Source: Chthoniobacter flavus Ellin428 (GTDB taxonomy: Bacteria > Verrucomicrobiota > Verrucomicrobiia > Chthoniobacterales > Chthoniobacteraceae). Taken from it: a DNA stretch of 64,000 nt. Under the pieces are notes generated by a model. The model was not told where the DNA came from. It was given only the letters and a program-made list of their open reading frames with translations, and ran no database searches. The position numbers and the translations under genes are program-made. Positions 55,142 through 64,000 of the stretch are shown one piece after another (position 1 is the stretch's first letter; every line of letters starts with the position of its first letter). The stretch covers positions 62,001 through 126,000 of the forward strand of contig NZ_ABVL01000001.1 of assembly GCF_000173075.1 (NCBI RefSeq), in the 5' to 3' direction.

Positions 55142-55511
55142 GGTGCAATTCTTGCGAGCTATGGAAAGCGAGCAGGGTCGTGTCTTCCGCGCGCAGTTCC
55201 GCCGACGGGGTGGATTCTGGCGAAGTCAGTTCGCTATTAGACCATTGCACCACGGCAGAGAGTCCCCGCAGCGCGGCGCCTTCCGGAGAACGAGGCGGGC
55301 GATGATCCCACTGCTGCACGACAAAAACCACCCACAGCGCAGCCAATGCGCCCCAAGCCTGCGGCGAGGGCCAGAACCAATCGCGCCAGGTCCAGAGCGC
55401 CGGCGGCGCGGAGGCGGCAGCGAGCGGGGACGCGCCGAAAAGCGTCGCGCGCAAATCCGCCGGGGGCGGGCGGAAAATTTGCTGGCTGAGTTTGCGCTCA
55501 AATTCGTTCAT
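55119..55511 (-). CDS. Small membrane protein, putative anti-sigma factor
   Basis: A 130-residue protein. It starts MNEFERKLSQQIFRPPPADL, a short cytoplasmic segment. One transmembrane helix follows at about 50–68 (WGALAALWVVFVVQQW), and then a ~60-residue outer tail. No zinc HxxxCxxC anti-sigma motif is present, so the assignment rests on position: its ATG overlaps the ECF sigma stop by 4 bases, and it overlaps paralog 3 by 23. Size and topology fit a membrane anti-sigma factor. Confidence 0.6.
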   Translation of the reverse strand: MNEFERKLSQQIFRPPPADLRATLFGASPLAAASAPPALWTWRDWFWPSPQAWGALAALWVVFVVQQWDHRPPRSPEGAALRGLSAVVQWSNSELTSPESTPSAELRAEDTTLLAFHSSQELHHALDSLH

Positions 55512-56014
55512 CGCAGTTCTTCATAAAGGGGACGCAGCAGGGCCTGCAGTTTGTCTATGCCGTAGCGGTAGCGGCTCGCCGCGGTATTGGCCGGGATGTC
55601 GAGCGCCTCGGCGATTTCCGCAAAGGTCATTTGCTCCCACAGCTTGAGATGCACGACGGCGCGCTGTTCGGCGGGAAGTTCGGCCAGGGCTTCCGCGAGC
55701 GCGGAACGAAAGGCGCCTTCATCCGGGTCAGTCGCGCTGTGAAACAGCGCCACCGGTTCCGCCGCGGCACGCTCGATCGCAGCCTCGCGCACCGTGCTGC
55801 GACGGTGGGTATCGATGGCCAGTCGATGGGCGAGGCGCAGCAAAAAAGCCCGCGTATTCTGGACGCCGGTGAGCAACTGCGGTCGCGCGATGAGTTTGAG
55901 AAAGAGCTCCTGCAAGGTGTCCCGCGCATCCGCCTCCCGACGCGTGAAATTCAGCAGAAAGGCGAACAGCGCGGGGGCGTGTTCGTCGTAGAGCTGGCGC
56001 AGATCGGGGGACAT
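55508..56014 (-). CDS. ECF-family RNA polymerase sigma factor
   Basis: A protein of about 168 residues from ATG 56014 (MSPDLRQLYDEHAPALFAFL). The upstream frame extension is not sigma-like. Region 2 is FLLNFTRREADARDTLQELF, LKLI and TRAFLLRLAHRLAIDTHRR. Region 4 is LPAEQRAVVHLKLWEQMTFA, EIAEALDIPANTAASRYRYG. It lies between paralog 4 (upstream, 120-base gap) and the anti-sigma-like gene. It probably controls this cluster, including itself, as ECF factors usually do; promoters could not be confirmed. Confidence 0.92.
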   Translation of the reverse strand: MSPDLRQLYDEHAPALFAFLLNFTRREADARDTLQELFLKLIARPQLLTGVQNTRAFLLRLAHRLAIDTHRRSTVREAAIERAAAEPVALFHSATDPDEGAFRSALAEALAELPAEQRAVVHLKLWEQMTFAEIAEALDIPANTAASRYRYGIDKLQALLRPLYEELR

Positions 56015-56133
56015 GACTTCGGGCGTAAGACGCGCCGTGCGCGAGGATTTGTCTAAATCCGCGGGACAATATCCATCGCCGGGCTTCGGATGACGAGATC
56101 GGTTTGGAAGCAGGCGCCGTCCCGCGAGAGGCG

Positions 56134-57651
56134 CTATTTCGCCGGATAGCGCCAGACCCAATCGAGCTGCTTGGACCACTTCAGACCCGGATCGATCACC
56201 CCACCATCGTCGCGCAAGTTTGTGCCGACGGAATAGAGCACGAAACTGCCGTCGTCGGTTAGCCGATAATGGTACGGTTCGCCATTGACCACATCGGCGG
56301 GGACGCGGTCGATGAACTGCGGCGTGAGTTCACCGAGCGTTTGCGGAAATTCTCCTCGTGCCTGCCGGAAACGCTCCAGCGCACAGGCCAGCCGCGTCTC
56401 GTCGGTCATGGCGGCAGCATGCACGAAATGCGCTTCGCCGTCCTCATACACACTCGTGAGTACGACGAAGAGCATATAGCGTATGCGTTCAAGAGGATCG
56501 ACGATGGAGGGAGCGGAATGGGTAATTTTCCGATCGCCGTGAAAACGATGGCCCGCGGGATCGACCCGCGCGGCCATTTCGTCGAAGAGTCGATTCATGC
56601 GCAGTTTGCTGAAGTAAAACCACCCGGTGGGATACACACTAAGGAAGCGCTTCATCTCGGCATCGTTCTCTTTGCTCAGGTTGTCGAGTTCGTGTGGCCT
56701 TCGAATTACTATGTCGGCCACCTCGTTGCAGGCAGCACGTTCGCTGGCCATGGAGAAGAGCTCATCATCCAGCCAATCCAAATGAACGAGATCGGCGTCG
56801 ATCGCACGCAGGTCGGCGTCCGTCCAGCGATGTTCGGCCAGTCCGTCCCATACCGCGTTTTGCATCAGCACGGTTGTCGCACTGCGAACCAATCCAGCAA
56901 TCATCGACGGCTCGCGACGGATGACCCGGACCAGGGCCATTGCGTCGTGGAAATCGGCACAGGCGGCGGCATGGTCGCCTATCGCGAGGTGCGCATTGAG
57001 CCGGAGGGCGTACAACTTGGCGGCCGCTCGCAGAACTTCAAACTGCGGTAGTTCTGCTCCCGGCCCTTTCTCCCAATGGATAGGAAAACGGCAATGTGGC
57101 CGGTGGCCGGCCTCGCGGAGTTGGCTCAGCGGATCGGCAAAAGTATCCAGCGCCTTCAATACATCCGCCGCCACATTGTCACCAGCCGCGGGTAATATCT
57201 TGGTTTCGACAAAATACTTCTGCCAGGCGACCAGATCGACCGGCTTTTGCTTGTTGGAATCGCTGTTTTTTGGGATCCCGCCTATCGTCGGCTTCGGCAA
57301 TTCAAAGGGATTCGGCGCGCTTTGACCGCTATCAACCGCATGAGCGCAGGCCTCGAAAACGGGCATGCTTGCGAAGTTTTCAGCCTCCGGAACTTTTGGC
57401 GGAATGAAGTCTATGAAATCGAGCTTCACCCCGCGGCCTTTGGCCTCCATCTCATACCTCTCCCACTGCATTTTACCGCGGGTTTTCTCTTCAATGTAAT
57501 AAGCCGGGATGAGCACGGCAGCGAACACCGGAAACAAGAAACAACCCCATAAGATCCACACCGCAATGTTTCTCTTGGAACGAACACTACTCGGCAAATC
57601 GGGAGGTTGAGACACGCCGGGGAAGTGTAAGAGACAAAACCATGGCGACAA
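56134..57651 (-). CDS. Membrane-anchored paralog 4 of the sigma-factor cluster
   Basis: A 505-residue protein; the true start may be internal, before the anchor (NIAVWILWGCFLFPVFAAVL). Family blocks are PEAENFASMPVFEACAHAVD, EAGHRPHCRFPIHWEKGPGA, RLNAHLAIGDHAAACADFHD, REPSMIAGLVRSATTVLMQN, ALERFRQARGEFPQTLGELT and the C-terminal DVVNGEPYHYRLTDDGSFVL with YSVGTNLRDDGG. It closely resembles paralog 3 at both ends. First gene of the cluster in transcription order; function unknown. Confidence 0.75.
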   Translation of the reverse strand: MSPWFCLLHFPGVSQPPDLPSSVRSKRNIAVWILWGCFLFPVFAAVLIPAYYIEEKTRGKMQWERYEMEAKGRGVKLDFIDFIPPKVPEAENFASMPVFEACAHAVDSGQSAPNPFELPKPTIGGIPKNSDSNKQKPVDLVAWQKYFVETKILPAAGDNVAADVLKALDTFADPLSQLREAGHRPHCRFPIHWEKGPGAELPQFEVLRAAAKLYALRLNAHLAIGDHAAACADFHDAMALVRVIRREPSMIAGLVRSATTVLMQNAVWDGLAEHRWTDADLRAIDADLVHLDWLDDELFSMASERAACNEVADIVIRRPHELDNLSKENDAEMKRFLSVYPTGWFYFSKLRMNRLFDEMAARVDPAGHRFHGDRKITHSAPSIVDPLERIRYMLFVVLTSVYEDGEAHFVHAAAMTDETRLACALERFRQARGEFPQTLGELTPQFIDRVPADVVNGEPYHYRLTDDGSFVLYSVGTNLRDDGGVIDPGLKWSKQLDWVWRYPAK

Positions 57652-57786
57652 TCCCGCGCACGCCCAGCGTGGAACATCTCACTTGAACCTCAGCGATCTC
57701 GGAGCGCGATAGCCCCCACTCCCGTGCGACACCGCGGCGTTGCAGTCGGGCTCACTGAGCCCGGCTACCGCATTTGCTTCCTGCGG

Positions 57787-58500
57787 TCAGAGGAGGTTAG
57801 CGTGGTCCGATTCGCTTCCGACCACTCCCTCCAGAAAACCAAAAAGAAACTTCGCTAATGCCCGGCGTGCCGGGGTCAGACCGCGGACGAAACGGGCGAA
57901 GGGGCCGATGCGGCCGGGGTGCAGGGCCAAGTATTTTAAGAGACCGAGAACGCGGGGACGCTGGTCTTCGATATCGAACCAATCCGCGAAGGGCACCGGC
58001 AGGTCGTCCCCGGCAGGATCGCTCAGGGTCCGGACCACGAGCAAGGGCACTCCATGCGCCCGACAAACGGCGGTGATCGCCTCACTTTCCATGTCCACGG
58101 CCAGGGCACCGGTTTCGCGAAAGAGCGCTGCTTTATCGGCAACGGTCTCCACCGGCATCGCCCGGCTGACGATGGAACCAAAAGCGACGCCAGAATGACC
58201 GGGACCCAATTGACGGGCGCGGGCGAGGATTTCTTCGGAACAAAGGTTCTCCGCCACGACGAGGTCGCCGATGCCCAGCTTCGGATCGAGACCGCCGGCA
58301 AAACCCGCACAAATCAACAACCGCGGTTTCTGCTCCTTTAGAAAGCCCTCGATCCGCGACGCGGCCATCGCCGGTCCGACACCGAAATGCTCCACCCCAA
58401 TCTCCTCCTTTCTCTCCCCATCGCGCAGTGCCCGGCGGAAGTCCTGGCTTTCCTCCGGCAGGGCAAAAGTGACGAGGATGGAAGATGAGGTCGGCATCAA
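57787..58500 (-). CDS. Nucleoside phosphorylase-superfamily protein (MTAN/HpnG-like)
   Basis: A 237-residue protein. It shows ILVTFALPEESQDFRRALRD, RLLICAGFAGGLDPKLGIGD and the purine-site motif ALAVDMESEAITAVCRAHGV with VVRTLSDPAGDDLP. This fits the 5'-methylthioadenosine/S-adenosylhomocysteine nucleosidase fold and also the related hopanoid-associated phosphorylase HpnG. No other hopanoid genes are here, so the generic assignment is safer. The substrate is probably a purine nucleoside. Confidence 0.8.
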   Translation of the reverse strand: MMPTSSSILVTFALPEESQDFRRALRDGERKEEIGVEHFGVGPAMAASRIEGFLKEQKPRLLICAGFAGGLDPKLGIGDLVVAENLCSEEILARARQLGPGHSGVAFGSIVSRAMPVETVADKAALFRETGALAVDMESEAITAVCRAHGVPLLVVRTLSDPAGDDLPVPFADWFDIEDQRPRVLGLLKYLALHPGRIGPFARFVRGLTPARRALAKFLFGFLEGVVGSESDHANLL

Positions 58501-58623
58501 AATGGGTAGCGGCTGAAGCCACGCGGCTGCAGAAAAAAGCGGATTCCCCCTTTATTAGCGAGAAAATGGGTAGTCATCGCAAAACGGCTTCGTTATGTTC
58601 CGGCACCTTTCGCATTCCTCCCT

Positions 58624-61600
58624 ATGCATTTTGATCGCCGTTTCGCCCCGACTGCCATCGTCTGCCTAGCCAGTTCGATCCTCGGGACCGGTCCGGCAAT
58701 GGCGCAGGCCCCAGCCGCTCCCCAAACGCTGGATCAGCAGATGATGGCGGAAGCCCAGCAGCTTTTCGATCAGGGCAAATACGCCGACGCGGCGGCCAAG
58801 TTTGAAGAGTTGGTGAAGAAATTCCCGCAGGTGCCAACCGTGCCGCAGGCGAATTTCAGCGCGGGCTATAGTTTCTATCTCGCCGGCGAATACGACCAGG
58901 CGATCGCCGATTTTAAGAAGGTGCTCGATGCGAAAAATCTGCCGGCGGAATACGCGCCGACTGCCGAACTCGCCCTGAGCATGACGGCGCAGGCTCTCTC
59001 CGCGAAGGCCGCGAAAATGGCCCCGGAAGACCAGCGCCGCAAGACGACGCTGGACGACGCGGTCAAGGGGTTCGACGCCTTTCTCGCCAAGTATCCGAAC
59101 AGCGAAGAAGCTGAGTCGGCCACCTACGGCAAGTCGCTCGCCCTCTTCCAGCTCTCCCGTTACGACGAGGCTATCACCGCGCTGAAGGCCAACCTTGCCA
59201 AGTTCATTCAAAGCCCCACGGTGCAGGACAGCGAGTATCTGCTCGGCCTGACCATGGCCGCGAAGGCAACCAGCGAAAAGCAGAAGCCCGGCCCCGAGGC
59301 GGCCAAAGCCGATGCGGAATTCGACGAGGCGGAGAAGCTTTTCCGCGACATCATCACCAAGCGGCAAAATGTCGCGCTGATGAATGATGCGCAATTCCAG
59401 ATCGGCGAACTCCTCATGGGACGCGCCGGGTTCATGGAAAAGCCGGAGGAAAAGAAACAACGCGAGGAGATGTTCAACAAATCGCTGGACGCGTTTCGCC
59501 TGGTGGCGAGCAAGGACAGCGTCGTGGCTGCGCAAAAGGCCCGCATCCAGCAATTCAGCGAATTGCGCACCCAGCGGCTCGCGGCCCACGACATGGCCGG
59601 TTTCCAGCGTTACAAGCGGATCATCGACAAGGAAACCGAGCGGCTCGCACAGATTCAGGGAACCGCCGACCAGAGCCTGACCGCGAAACTCCGCACGGGC
59701 ATCATCTTTTTCAGCCAGGGCAAGTGGGACGAGGTCCGCGTCTTCTACACCCAGATGGAAAATGTGGGCGCGCTCGATGACGCCAACGACAAAAAGCAGG
59801 CGGAATACTTCGTGGTGATGAGCTACGCCGCGCAGAACATCATCGACAAGGCGGTGGAGAAATACGACGCCTTCGAGAAGGCCTATCATGCCGATGCCAT
59901 GGCGGAAAATCTCCCGCTGGCCATGGGCGCGATGTTCCTCTCGGAGAAGCACAAGGATGCTCCGAAGGCGATCCACTACTTCGACGAAGGCATCAAGATG
60001 TACCCGAAGAGCAAGCTGCTCGGGTCAATGGTGCTGGCCCGCGCGGGGGCGCAGATCGAGCTCGGGCAATTCGACCCGGCGATCGCCGCGTTGAAAGACA
60101 CGCTCTCGAAGAACCCGCCGAAGGATCTCGCCGTCGACGCGAATTTCTATCTCGGCACGATCTACGCCAAGACCGGCAAGGTGGCCGAAGCGATCAAGCA
60201 GTTCAAAGAAGTGCGCGACAAATTTTCTGGCACCCCGCAGGCCGAGCAGGCGCATTACCAGGTCGGGCAGATGCTTTCCGAGACGGATGCGAAGGGCGCG
60301 ATCCCGGAGCTGGAGTCGTTCTTCAAGAAATACCCGAAGAGCCAGTACACGCCCGCGGCCCTCTTCGCCCTCGGCAAGGCACAGGCCGGCACCAACCAGG
60401 CCAGCGAGGCGCTCAATACTTTCAAGAAAGTCGCCACCGATTTCCCGAAGAGCGACCCGGCGCCGTTCAGCTATTTCGAGCGCGCGAGCATTCTGCAGAA
60501 GGAACAGAAGTACGACGACTGCGTCACGACCATGAAGGAGTTCATCAAGAACTACCCGAATAGTCCGGCGCTCTTCCAGGCCTACGATTTCATCGCCCAG
60601 ATCCAGACGATGAAGAAGGACGGCGGTATGGATGCGGTGGCCACCTACGAGGAGTTCGTGGCCAAGAAGCCGAAGGACCCAAGCACGCCCGACGCGTTGC
60701 TCAAGCTCGCCGCGCTCTGGAAAGGCTACACCGACTCGCAGGGAACGTATCTCGCCATCGAGGAAGCGAAGCGCACCGAGTGGAAGAAGGGCATCGAAAA
60801 GAGCCTCCAAGCCGCGGAGAAGCTACTCACGGAATTCCCGGACAGCCCGCAGGTCGCCAAAGCGCTGAATACCATCATGGATGACCAGCGCGCCCAGCAG
60901 CAGGTCAGGCTGCGGAGCGAGGAAGACATCCAGAAATACTTCAAGGACCTGGCGGAGAAATTCTCCAGCAAGCCGAACACCAAGGCCAAGATTCTCTTCA
61001 CCCTCGCCGCGCTGACCTACGACAAGGACAAGAAGAAGGCCATGGAGCAGATGGCGGCTGCGTACAAGCCGGAGCTGAAGTTTGCCCCCGAAGACCTCGA
61101 CCTCTACGGGGAGGCGCTGATCGACAACAAGAAGGTCGACGAAGCCATCAAGGTCTACGAGAAGCTCGACAAGGATTACAAAATCAGCGGCGACCCAAAA
61201 AAGGCGCCTCGCGAATACCAGGAAGCGCACGCCATCGTCCTCGCCGGCCTGGGCAAGGCCTACCAGTCCAAGGGCGACGCCGCGAGCAAGGAAAAGGGTG
61301 GCAAGATGTTCTCCGAACTGGAGGCGAATTTCCCGTGGTCGCCCAAGATGCTCGAGGTGAATTACGGTATCGCCGTTGCCTTGCACGAGAAGCACGACGA
61401 CGAAGAAGCGATCAAGCGCATCCAGGAAGTGATCAAGGCGCAGAAGGCGCCCGCCGAGTTGCGCGCCCGCTCGATGCTCCTGCTGGGCGACATTCACAAG
61501 GACAACGGCCGCATCCCGCTGGCCATCGACAATTACATCAAGATCTCCGTCTTCTACACCGGCGTGCCCAAGGTCGCCGCGGAAGGCCTCTGGCGCGGGG

Positions 61601-61740
61601 CGGAATTGCTGGAGGGTCAATCCACCGGCAAGTACCCCATGCCGACCCCCACCCCCAAACCGACCGCAGCCCCCAAGGGAGCCACGACTCCGAAACCCAA
61701 ACCCGCGGGCACGAATCCGGCTGCCACTGCCAAGAAATAA
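58624..61740 (+). CDS. Large exported TPR-repeat protein
   Basis: A 1038-residue protein with signal peptide (IVCLASSILGTGPAMA-Q). Almost the whole length is tetratricopeptide repeats, for example AEAQQLFDQGKYADAAAKFE, VEKYDAFEKAYHADAMAENL and GKVAEAIKQFKEVRDKFSGT. It ends in a Pro/Thr/Lys-rich tail. Many repeats carry 'KYP(N/K)S' spacing as in YbgF/BamD-like periplasmic TPR proteins. It is probably a periplasmic scaffold. The small lipoprotein with one more repeat starts 9 bases downstream, so they likely act together. Confidence 0.85.
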   Translation: MHFDRRFAPTAIVCLASSILGTGPAMAQAPAAPQTLDQQMMAEAQQLFDQGKYADAAAKFEELVKKFPQVPTVPQANFSAGYSFYLAGEYDQAIADFKKVLDAKNLPAEYAPTAELALSMTAQALSAKAAKMAPEDQRRKTTLDDAVKGFDAFLAKYPNSEEAESATYGKSLALFQLSRYDEAITALKANLAKFIQSPTVQDSEYLLGLTMAAKATSEKQKPGPEAAKADAEFDEAEKLFRDIITKRQNVALMNDAQFQIGELLMGRAGFMEKPEEKKQREEMFNKSLDAFRLVASKDSVVAAQKARIQQFSELRTQRLAAHDMAGFQRYKRIIDKETERLAQIQGTADQSLTAKLRTGIIFFSQGKWDEVRVFYTQMENVGALDDANDKKQAEYFVVMSYAAQNIIDKAVEKYDAFEKAYHADAMAENLPLAMGAMFLSEKHKDAPKAIHYFDEGIKMYPKSKLLGSMVLARAGAQIELGQFDPAIAALKDTLSKNPPKDLAVDANFYLGTIYAKTGKVAEAIKQFKEVRDKFSGTPQAEQAHYQVGQMLSETDAKGAIPELESFFKKYPKSQYTPAALFALGKAQAGTNQASEALNTFKKVATDFPKSDPAPFSYFERASILQKEQKYDDCVTTMKEFIKNYPNSPALFQAYDFIAQIQTMKKDGGMDAVATYEEFVAKKPKDPSTPDALLKLAALWKGYTDSQGTYLAIEEAKRTEWKKGIEKSLQAAEKLLTEFPDSPQVAKALNTIMDDQRAQQQVRLRSEEDIQKYFKDLAEKFSSKPNTKAKILFTLAALTYDKDKKKAMEQMAAAYKPELKFAPEDLDLYGEALIDNKKVDEAIKVYEKLDKDYKISGDPKKAPREYQEAHAIVLAGLGKAYQSKGDAASKEKGGKMFSELEANFPWSPKMLEVNYGIAVALHEKHDDEEAIKRIQEVIKAQKAPAELRARSMLLLGDIHKDNGRIPLAIDNYIKISVFYTGVPKVAAEGLWRGAELLEGQSTGKYPMPTPTPKPTAAPKGATTPKPKPAGTNPAATAKK

Positions 61741-61749
61741 TCATCGCGG

Positions 61750-62025
61750 ATGTTGTCTCCCCACTCGTTGCTGAAAAAGCTCTTCTACCTCCTCGCGTTG
61801 GCCGGCGTTTTCTCCTTCAGCGCGTGCCAGCAAAAAAAAACCGCGGCTGAGCTCGCAAAGAAAAAGGTCGATGATTTCCGCCAACATCAAAAGATCGAGG
61901 CGATCAAGGCGTACAATGAATTGATCACCAAGTATCCGGACTCCGAGCATGTCGCGGAGGCCAAGGCCAAGCTGAAAGTGCTTGGGCCGCTGCCGGCCAC
62001 GCCCACCCCGGCGAAACGGAAGTGA
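61750..62025 (+). CDS. Small lipoprotein with a single TPR-like repeat
   Basis: A 91-residue protein. The N-terminal signal (LLKKLFYLLALAGVFSFSAC) ends in a lipobox, FSAC, so Cys26 should be lipidated. The mature part, KKVDDFRQHQKIEAIKAYNE with LITKYPDSEHVAEAKAKL, is one TPR-like hairpin similar to those of the preceding large protein. It overlaps the start of the endonuclease III gene by 4 bases (GTGA). Likely partner of the 58624 protein in the periplasm. Confidence 0.78.
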   Translation: MLSPHSLLKKLFYLLALAGVFSFSACQQKKTAAELAKKKVDDFRQHQKIEAIKAYNELITKYPDSEHVAEAKAKLKVLGPLPATPTPAKRK

Positions 62026-62663
62026 CCCGCGCCGAACGCGCCGAGGCCGTCTGCCAGATCCTGGCACGTACCTATCCGGATGCGCATTGCGAGTTGGACT
62101 ACACCAATCCGCTCGAGCTCCTCATCGCCACGATCCTTTCCGCGCAGTGTACCGACAAGCGCGTGAACATCGTCACCAAGGATCTCTTCCGCACCTGCCA
62201 CACCGCCGCGGATTACGTCGCGCTGCCACAGGAGCAGCTCGAGGATTTCATCAAGACCGCAGGCTTCTACCGGTCGAAGGCGAAGAACATCAAGGCGTGC
62301 TGTCAGGGGCTGGTCGAGAAGCACGGCGGTGACGTGCCGCGCACCATGGACGACCTCACCGCGCTGGCCGGCGTGGGGCGCAAGACGGCCAACGTCGTCC
62401 TCGGCAACGCCTACGACATCAATATCGGTGTCGTGGTGGATACCCACGTGCAGCGACTCAGCGCCCGGCTCGGCCTCACGAAACACGCCGACCCGGTGAA
62501 GATCGAGCAGGACCTGATGAAGCTCGTCCCGCAGGACAAGTGGACGCTCTTCAGCCATTGGCTCATCTGGCACGGCCGTCGCCGTTGCTATGCTCGCAAG
62601 CCGGATTGCCCGGGGTGTGAATTGAAGGAAATCTGCCCCAGCGCGGGGAAGGTGAAGAAGTAG
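62022..62663 (+). CDS. nth: Endonuclease III (DNA glycosylase/AP lyase)
   Basis: A 213-residue protein from a GTG that overlaps the previous stop. It removes oxidised pyrimidines and cuts abasic sites in base-excision repair. The helix-hairpin-helix is LAGVGRKTANVVLGNAY with catalytic Lys121; VVVDTHVQRL gives catalytic Asp140. The C-terminal 4Fe-4S loop is present (Cys-x6-Cys-x2-Cys-x5-Cys in CYARKPDCPGCELKEICPS). Confidence 0.97.
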   Translation: MTRAERAEAVCQILARTYPDAHCELDYTNPLELLIATILSAQCTDKRVNIVTKDLFRTCHTAADYVALPQEQLEDFIKTAGFYRSKAKNIKACCQGLVEKHGGDVPRTMDDLTALAGVGRKTANVVLGNAYDINIGVVVDTHVQRLSARLGLTKHADPVKIEQDLMKLVPQDKWTLFSHWLIWHGRRRCYARKPDCPGCELKEICPSAGKVKK

Positions 62664-62671
62664 AGAAGGAA

Positions 62672-62755
62672 AACCGCGAATGGACGCCAATGAACGCGAA
62701 TTTCAAAAGCGGGGGCGCCAGTAAGATTCGTGTCTATTGGCGTCCATTCGCGGTT
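62672..62755. repeat. Family-E palindrome
   Basis: AACCGCGAATGGACGCCAAT with GAACGCGAAT on the left pairs with ATTCGTGTCTATTGGCGTCC and ATTCGCGGTT on the right. It lies between convergent nth and tal. Confidence 0.75.
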
Positions 62756-62776
62756 AAAAATATCCCCAGCCAACAA

Positions 62777-62806
62777 AAAGGGCGCTCCCTTGCGGAAGCG
62801 CCCTTT
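62777..62806 (-). terminator. Rho-independent terminator of tal
   Basis: AAAGGGCGCT and AGCGCCCTTT form a 10-bp stem with a 10-base loop. On the minus strand it is followed by TTGTTGG after a T run in the stem. It lies about 25 bases past the tal stop and could also stop nth transcription. Confidence 0.75.
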
Positions 62807-62831
62807 GTGAATTTAGCGATGTCTCTCTCGC

Positions 62832-63824
62832 TTACAGCTTGCTCGCGATGAGCTGCTCGAACTTCACGATGTCCGCGGCGAACTTGCGGATGCCTTCCGC
62901 CGTCTTTTCCGTGGCCATCGCGTCTTCGTTGAGCTGGAAGCGGAAGGTCTTCTCGTCGAGGTGGACCTGCTTGAGCTGAAGCCCCTGCGCAGCCGCCGCG
63001 TCGAGCTTCTTCGGCAGCTCGTCGGTGCTGGCGGAAAGTTCGCCGAGCAACGAGGGACTGATCGTCAGCAGGTCGCAGCCGGCGAGCTCGGTGATCTCAC
63101 CCTTGTTGCGGAAGCTCGCGCCCATGACCTCGGTCTTGTAGCCGAACTTCTTGTAGTAGTTGTAGATCTCGGTCACCGACTTCACGCCCGGGTCTTCCGT
63201 CGGCGTGTAGTCCTTCTTCGTCGAGGCCTTGAACCAGTCGAGAATGCGGCCGACGAACGGCGAGATGAGCTGCACTTTCGCCTCGGCGCAAGCGATCGCC
63301 TGAGCCATGGAGAAGAGGAGCGTGAGGTTGCAATGGATGCCTTCCTTCTGGAGAGCTTCGGCGGCCTTGATGCCTTCCCACGTGGAAGCGATCTTGATCA
63401 AGACGCGGTCGCGCGAGATGCCGTTCTTTTCGTAGAGGGCGATGAGTTGGTGGGCCTTGTCGATGCTGCCTTGGGTATCGAAAGAAAGGCGCGCATCCGT
63501 CTCGGTCGAAACGCGGCCGGGGACGATCTTGAGGATTTCAAGGCCGAAGCTGACGAGCAGATGATCGGTGATGTCTTCGATCTGCGCATGGCCGGTCAGG
63601 CCGCTGCTCTTGCGGTCGGCGACGACCTTGTCGAGAATGTGTGCGTATTCGGCCTTGCTCGCCGCGGCGAGAATGAGGCTGGGGTTGGTGGTGGCGTCCT
63701 GCGGTTTATAGTCGCGCATGGACTCGAAGTCGCCCGTGTCGGCCACGACTTTGGTCAGCTTTTTCAATGCATCGAGCTGGCTCAATTTCGTTCCGGTGGG
63801 TGCTTCTGCGGTAGCGGTACTCAT
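62832..63824 (-). CDS. tal: Transaldolase
   Basis: A 330-residue TalB-type enzyme of the pentose phosphate pathway. It moves a dihydroxyacetone unit from sedoheptulose 7-phosphate to glyceraldehyde 3-phosphate. The Schiff-base lysine is in [16 protein letters not shown] (K144). [14 protein letters not shown] near residue 40, [18 protein letters not shown] and [12 protein letters not shown] are family signatures. An SD-like AAAGAG lies about 10 bases before the ATG at 63824. A terminator follows at 62777–62806. Confidence 0.97.
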   Translation of the reverse strand: MSTATAEAPTGTKLSQLDALKKLTKVVADTGDFESMRDYKPQDATTNPSLILAAASKAEYAHILDKVVADRKSSGLTGHAQIEDITDHLLVSFGLEILKIVPGRVSTETDARLSFDTQGSIDKAHQLIALYEKNGISRDRVLIKIASTWEGIKAAEALQKEGIHCNLTLLFSMAQAIACAEAKVQLISPFVGRILDWFKASTKKDYTPTEDPGVKSVTEIYNYYKKFGYKTEVMGASFRNKGEITELAGCDLLTISPSLLGELSASTDELPKKLDAAAAQGLQLKQVHLDEKTFRFQLNEDAMATEKTAEGIRKFAADIVKFEQLIASKL

Positions 63825-64000
63825 AATATCGATCTCTTTAGGTAGTGGTTCAGCCTAATATACTAACGGCGGGCTGGTCCCGGGCAAAACGATATTTTTT
63901 CATGCCGAACCCGGCGTTTTGCTCATCGGCCATCGTAAGCCGCTCCTATTTAGCATCTTGCGCAGTAAGCAACGTCTCAGATCGCCTCGTTGCCACCCGA

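Noticed and set aside
57787..58500. Hopanoid synthesis locus suggested by the HpnG-like protein
   Set aside because: No squalene synthase, true squalene-hopene cyclase or other hpn genes in the window. The cyclase-like proteins at 6631–9189 lack the DxDD motif.

Overview
The window looks like a chromosomal segment of a GC-rich, free-living Verrucomicrobiota bacterium. This placement is an inference from gene content: exosortase/EpsI next to an exopolysaccharide cluster, Ser/Thr kinase–PEGA–sulfatase-modifying-factor fusions, squalene-cyclase-like repeat proteins, a PUR-type nucleic-acid-binding protein, frequent genes without Shine-Dalgarno sites, and many intergenic palindromic repeats. No rRNA, tRNA, CRISPR array or prophage was seen.

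Layout. 1–1451: an AT-richer left edge with a SIR2-family protein and a downstream partner cut by the window edge, a candidate defence operon. 2048–9189: an ECF-type sigma factor, a Ser/Thr kinase with PEGA and FGE-like domains, an L,D-transpeptidase, and two secreted prenyltransferase/squalene-cyclase-like proteins, one frameshifted. 9742–15634: a low-affinity iron permease-like protein, carB and hemB, separated by dense inverted repeats. 15746–20120: a three-gene overlapping operon of a membrane-anchored TPR protein, a response regulator–pseudokinase–FGE-like fusion and a secreted protein. 20434–26257: a TolC-type channel, a LURP-one-like protein, a GlcD-type oxidase, a secreted protein and FabV.

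26404–43968 is an extracellular polysaccharide locus: EpsI-like protein and exosortase, then GT9, GT2, WecG/TagA/CpsF, a GDP-mannose 3,5-epimerase-like enzyme, further GT2 and GT-B enzymes, two kinase-like proteins, a polysaccharide deacetylase and a Wzy-like polymerase. Genes lie on both strands, often joined by ATGA or GTGA stop/start overlaps. A 793-bp internally deleted insertion sequence with intact ends and target duplication sits inside it. No flippase, initiating phosphoglycosyltransferase or export channel is visible here, so the pathway is incomplete in the window.

44361–49011: a small conserved protein, an MlaE–MlaF–MlaD lipid-transport set, a membrane PIN–TRAM protein and a PUR-domain protein, then trpS (49225–50193). 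50424–57651 is the most unusual cluster: four paralogous ~460–510-residue membrane-anchored proteins on the same strand around an ECF sigma factor and a small putative anti-sigma factor. 57787–63824: a nucleosidase-like protein, a 1038-residue TPR protein, a small lipoprotein, endonuclease III and transaldolase.

At least seven families of short intergenic repeats recur, each built from degenerate 7–12-base units arranged as imperfect palindromes, mostly between convergent genes. Two ~200-bp copies of one family are near-identical and lie inverted around the iron permease and carB.
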